In this document: piece after piece, positions 60,179 through 64,000 of the stretch | Position numbering within the stretch: position 1 is the stretch's first letter | How the letters are laid out: the number at the start of each line of letters is the position of its first letter | Assembly (NCBI GenBank): GCA_032358165.1 | Contig: JAALGY010000044.1 | Location: 186,001 to 250,000, forward strand | Direction of reading: 5' to 3' | Origin: Diplosphaera chodatii | Lineage: Eukaryota > Chlorophyta > Trebouxiophyceae > Prasiolales > Stichococcaceae | DNA: 64,000 bases | Translations under genes and position numbers: made by a program | Notes under the pieces: generated by a model | The model's input: only the letters and a program-made list of their open reading frames with translations | Told to the model about the DNA's origin: nothing | Database searches by the model: none

Positions 60179-62650
60179 TCAGCCGGGCGAGGACGACGGC
60201 GCATCCTCCGGTGGATCAGGGTCTTGCCGTCGCATCCTCTCCAGAAGCGATCGCAGCTGCAAGCAGCCAGGTCTAGACTTGCATCATCTGCATTGCTTGG
60301 CCATGCTTTGCTGTGTGCAATCAGTGGGTGTTCAGTCGAGCCATGCAGTTGCAGCACGGATGCGGCCACACACAGACACCACACCTTTGTGTGATCTGGA
60401 CCCCGAGCGTCCAACTCGAGGTACTGCTCTAGCGATTCTGCCGCCTCTGAATAGCGCTCCAGGGCATACAGGCAGAGGCCCTCGTCCCTGAGCTCCGTGG
60501 TCGACTCTGGCGTGGTGACCCTGCAGCGACAAGAAAGCTTTGCGGGCAAGCAGCATGCGACAGGAGGATGGTAGCAAGCGCACACGACTAACTTCCACGG
60601 ACAGCCAGCAGATCATGTGCTGAATGCCTACTTGAGGTACTGGATGACGGCAAGCATGCCTTCAGGCTGCCCCTTGGACTGGTAGATCTGCTTCAGGTTG
60701 TGCAGCATGCGCGCCTATGTGTGCATAACACAGGCAGCATCACGGTCAGTTGACGCACGACCCTGTCAATGCAGATGATGCTGTTCAGTCAGCGGCAAAG
60801 TTGCATTCAAGGCAGCGTGCTCACCAGAAACTTGCGCGGGGTAATGGCGTGAACCGCTTTGTTGCGCACGACGGCAGGGTTAATGACGATGTTGCCAGGC
60901 TGCAGCCAGCCACAGGTATACTGCATCAGGCATGGACGCGGGGCGATATTGCTCATGCTGTGGCTCTGGCAGATGGCCAGGCGCTGGCAGCTCTGCAGTG
61001 CCATCATCTCAGCACAGGCGCTGGCAGCTCTGCAGTGCCGTCGTTTCAACTACTCATTTTATTATTTGACTGGTAAGGCTTGCCACACACACTACACGTG
61101 TCCTCAGTGCACACCTTGATGCCATGGATGTTGGCCAACCTGTCGGCAGCGTCTTCGATGAAGCAGACCTCGCCACCGTTGAAGGGATCCACCAACACCT
61201 CCACATCTTCAGCCGCTGGCGACAGCATGAAATGTCTGCGGCAGTAGGGGTCACCAAGGTGAGTGTGACAAAGCATGGCCATTACGGAAACAGCATGACT
61301 TCTGATCCCCATTGCTATCCTCGATTGACCAGCTTGTTGCTATTCGGAAGGCCTATGATGGGATGCTCACCCCGGCAGATTGATGCCAATCATTGGCAGG
61401 CCCAGCCGTGAAGCAATATTGCTGTACACCAGTGCCATGGTGATGGGTATGCCAGTCCTGTTCTCCAGAACCTGTGCAGCATGAGGATCTGTCATCTTGC
61501 ATTGGCACTTGCAAGGCGCATGACAGACGAACGAAACATTCGATGCACACACTTCAGCGCAGGCTTGCCTTGTTCAAACAGCTGTTGTCAGTGTTGTAGT
61601 AGTCCTGCTCATTCCCTCTGAACCCGTGCACGCTGTACAGATGTGTATTGATAGCCTGCGCAGCCAACAATTGATTGAAGGGTGACACCATCCTGGCTTG
61701 ATGGGTCATCTGCATGCAGGCAAGTACGCGATGCACAGGTTGAGCAAGTGTTTGACAGTGCTGCCATGCTCCACCATGGTCCACCTGAACGATGCGCAGC
61801 GGCACTGGGTCATGCGGCAAGGTCTCACGCACACCGCTCGCCAGGTTCTCAATGTCCCGGCGGCATGCACTCCCATCCTACAGTACACTGGGCCAACTTG
61901 CGTGTGCCTCTCCGCGTGCATAGTATGCATGCATATGTGACGTCCCTGCCATGTCCCACAGATACAGCGATTGCATTGAGGGCAAGAGATCACCAGGTCA
62001 GGGTGTGCGTGCTTGGCGATCAGCAGCGCACACTCCAGCACGTCGATCTCCTCCTCACGTCGCTGCATCTGGTCGCTGTATGCCTCCAGGGCCTGCAGGC
62101 GCCTGCAATTCAGCAATGTACTGGTGCTAGCTCCACCCTGCAGCAGTTCGGCGAATCAAGCGAAGCGTGATTTTGCAGCGTTTGAGATGCAAGGCTGCGT
62201 GAGGTACAGACGGAGCACCTAGTGCTCAGAACCCACAGGTATTTACGGACAATGGACAACTGCCTACCGGGTGCGCTGCCGCAGCATGGTGGCGAAGCTG
62301 GGTTCTGCTGTCGCATCTGGCGGGTCTGTGTCTGCGCTAGGAGCTGCCGCTGCATCACCAGCACCCACTCCCTCTCGCCCCTCGCGCTCGTCCAGCGGCT
62401 GCTCCTGCCCTTCTTCAGGTTCCCGTGACTCACCGTCCAGGCTTTGCGCCACAAACCGCTGCAGCAGCGTCCTGCGTGCATTGGAGGGTTCCTTGTCATG
62501 AGGACACGACAGAAATCATTGGTGTACTACTGAGCGAGTAGACATGTCGCTTGCCAGCAGCACCTTTGATGCAACGGTGTGTGGTGCAGCGCAAGGTGGT
62601 GGCGTTCGCGGCCGGGTTGGCTGACATGACCCTGCGGTCTTGGACACCAT
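60179..62650 (-). CDS. SirB1 / transglutaminase-like family protein with C-terminal TPR, probably plastid
   Basis: This family (UPF0162/SirB1, found in bacteria and plastids) pairs a transglutaminase-like core with tetratricopeptides; its biochemical role is unclear. Here an acidic linker (REPEEGQEQPLDERE) is followed by ALEAYSDQMQRREEEIDVLE with CALLIAKHAHPDL, then NQLLAAQAINTHLYSVHGFR, DYYNTDNSCLNK, VLENRTGIPITMALVYSNIA and SRLGLPMIGINLPG. The core loop HFMLSPAAEDVEVLVDPFNG is next, then EVCFIEDAADRL. The TPR part is RMLHNLKQIYQSKGQPEGML followed by YLKVTTPESTTELRDEGLCL, then ERYSEAAESLEQYLELDARG, ending DPPEDAPSSSPG (TGA 60179-60181). Candidate starts are ATG 62650 (MVSKTAGSCQPTRPRT, transit-like) and 62627; their splice to the RTLLQRF exon is not phase-resolved. 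About nine exons. Confidence 0.8.
60978..61039. repeat. 25-bp direct repeat inside an intron region
   Basis: The 25-bp sequence starting CAGGCGCTGGCAGCTCTGC occurs at 60978-61002 and again at 61015-61039, separated by 12 bp. It lies between supported exons of the SirB1-like gene. Confidence 0.85.
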
Positions 62651-63229
62651 CTGAACTGGTGCAACGAGATCATGGGGACGATTAGCATGTAGACTGTTAC
62701 GTTTGCTTTCGAGATGCCTCCTGAACGTGGATGATAGCTCTGCTAGAAACCAGCTTCGTGCGTTATTTGGCGTGGCTCTGCCAGCAGCGCAGTATCACTG
62801 CTGCTAACTGTGCTGCTCTCTGCAAGTCGGCAGCGGCTTTGCGGGCAGACGGAGTGCAAAATTGCAGTCGGACTGCAAGTCGACGTCGTCAGGGCGCGAC
62901 ACACGTGAGCCATGCCTGCATCTTCATGTTGAAACTGCAACAGCGACATGAACTGATCTTTCAGAACAAAACCACCACACACATGCAGCGTGTGAATTGC
63001 TGTGAACAGCACTGATAGATGATCACGTTCCTGTGGCTGCGACTCGAGCGCTGTAGCATGATGGCGCAGAGGCACTTCAGCTAGATCGACAGTCCAGCAT
63101 GATGTTGCCATGGAAGGCATGATGACGTCGCCGCCTGTATCTGCGCTGATAGCATCGGCGATAGCCTTGCGTGGCTACCGTCGCAAGTCTCTAAACAAGT
63201 CTGGTGAGGCGCACTTATGTCCAGAACCA
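62651..63229. promoter_or_regulatory. divergent promoter region at the right end
   Basis: About 0.58 kb between divergent starts. Nothing specific is recognised. Confidence 0.35.
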
Positions 63230-64000
63230 ATGGCAATGATGTCAGCGGCGGCATTGCAGTATGATGCAGCTGAAGGTCAAGGTGTCGAAGACCACCCTGC
63301 ACCTGGACAGGAGCATTGGCAGCGGCTCTGGTTGGGTATGTACACTGGAACTGCGGGACACGGTTTGGTTTGCCGCTGATCCTCTTCTACCTCAGCAGCA
63401 GCAAGGTGAGGTCTGGAAGATGCAGCTGAGCGCATTAGGAGGGCGTGACAACTGCACTTCCCGGCAGAGAAAGCGGCTATGACACAGACACACGGTTGTG
63501 TCGCTGTGCAGTTGACACACTGGCGGCAGGACGAGAAAGCCAAATTGGAGGCAGGCCACAAGGAGGGCGGCCAGCGCAACGCCTACCAGGTGCAGCAGAT
63601 GACGATGACGCTGCTGCACCGTGTGCTTTGCCGCGATGGCGCTGGTGGCACACATGCACATTGCACCTCGGCCGAACTGCAGGTGCTCGCAAACAGCCTT
63701 GGCGGGCTGCTGCTTGCCCTGGCGGCACGGCATGGGGAGCCCTCAGCCAGCAGAGCCGCGTTCTGCCTAGCGGCTTTCCTGGTAGGTCGTTGCACCGTTC
63801 GGCAGTCTGCAGCTCTGGAGTGCATGCTTCGACATGTGTTCAGTGCAAGTACCAGTACTGCTGCGCCTGTTCAAGTGCAGGGACACTATGCCAGCTGCGC
63901 CGCTGACACCTGGGCCAGCGAGGTGGGCATCCTCAGCAGCAGCCCGCCGCGGCTCATCACCACGCTGCAGGCGAGGACCTGCGCTGCCCCGCAGATCCGC
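63230..64000 (+). CDS. possible karyopherin-beta (transportin-3/importin-13-like), N-terminal part, cut by the right edge
   Basis: The ATG at 63230 starts MAMMSAAALQYDAAEGQGVE and leads to EHWQRLWLG at a GTATGT donor, which fits an importin N-terminal helix pair. A well-supported exon from 63512 (acceptor CTGTGCAG) reads LTHWRQDEKAKLEAGHKEGG, MTMTLLHRVLCRDGAGG, LQVLANSLGGLLLALAARHG and SASRAAFCLAAFL, to a GTAGGT donor at about 63781. The next exon (63886 on) reads CAADTWASEVGILSSSPPRL then ITTLQ. The rhythm of paired amphipathic helices with an L-A-L-A-A segment, a W and P-x-x-L-I-T-x-L resembles the HEAT repeats of transportin-3-type nuclear import receptors. This is weak evidence, and the exon between 63340 and 63510 is not found. 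Confidence 0.35.

Noticed and set aside
1..64000. CRISPR arrays, insertion sequences, retrotransposon or viral genes, bacterial-style operons
   Set aside because: No spaced direct repeats, no terminal inverted or long repeats, no integrase, reverse-transcriptase or transposase motifs. The tandem repeats found are simple sequence or coding duplications.
1..64000. tRNA or rRNA genes
   Set aside because: I did not notice any stretch with a convincing TPsiC-box/A-box pair and cloverleaf. A covariance-model scan would be needed to exclude one firmly.

Overview
The window is nuclear DNA from a GC-rich, very intron-dense eukaryote, most likely a chlorophyte green alga and probably a trebouxiophyte. 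The evidence is the set of plant and algal plastid genes (FZL, phosphoglycerate kinase, an ACR11/12-type ACT protein, an RLSB-like S1 protein, a VIR3-like M41 protein), short exons, introns of roughly 100-300 bp that almost always end in (T/C)GCAG, and Ala/Gln/Pro-rich linkers rich in CAG and GCN codons. I saw nothing prokaryotic, viral or transposon-like. The species call is inference.

Layout, left to right: the 5' half of an FZL-type dynamin GTPase (-); a 7-kb gene for a Gln/Ala-rich protein I do not recognise (+); a THUMP/RlmL-type rRNA methyltransferase (-); an SnRK2 kinase (+, 11 exons solved); an intronless PDI-D/ERp29-type disulfide isomerase (-); a plastid GST-like protein (-); protein farnesyltransferase beta (+); an unknown charged protein (+); a probable Suppressor-of-fused-domain protein (-); an RLSB-like S1 protein (+); a secreted GH5 cellulase with a multi-exon Cys-rich tail (-); a VIR3-like membrane metalloprotease (-); a plastid rhodanese (+, 5 exons solved); plastid phosphoglycerate kinase (+, 13 exons solved); a Pro/Gly/Ser-rich single-pass membrane protein (-); an ACR11/12-like double ACT protein (-); a TM9SF/EMP70 nonaspanin (-); a SirB1/transglutaminase-like TPR protein (-); and the start of a possible karyopherin (+), cut by the right edge.

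There are about nineteen genes in 64 kb. About half look plastid-targeted: membrane remodelling, rRNA modification, mRNA binding, carbon metabolism, redox and amino-acid sensing. The rest serve signalling (SnRK2, farnesylation), the secretory pathway (PDI, TM9SF) and the cell wall (GH5). There is no operon-like logic. Several genes sit head-to-head around 0.3-0.7 kb gaps that must hold both promoters.

Exon boundaries were worked out by hand from splice signals, reading phase and family knowledge. The kinase, PGK and rhodanese models close perfectly in frame. For the other genes the span and product are firmer than every splice site. The points most worth a second look are the GH5 plus serial Cys-module architecture on phase-0 exons, the SUFU-domain gene, two GC-AG introns, the displaced C-terminal KXD motif of the TM9SF protein, and the two large unrecognised low-complexity proteins.
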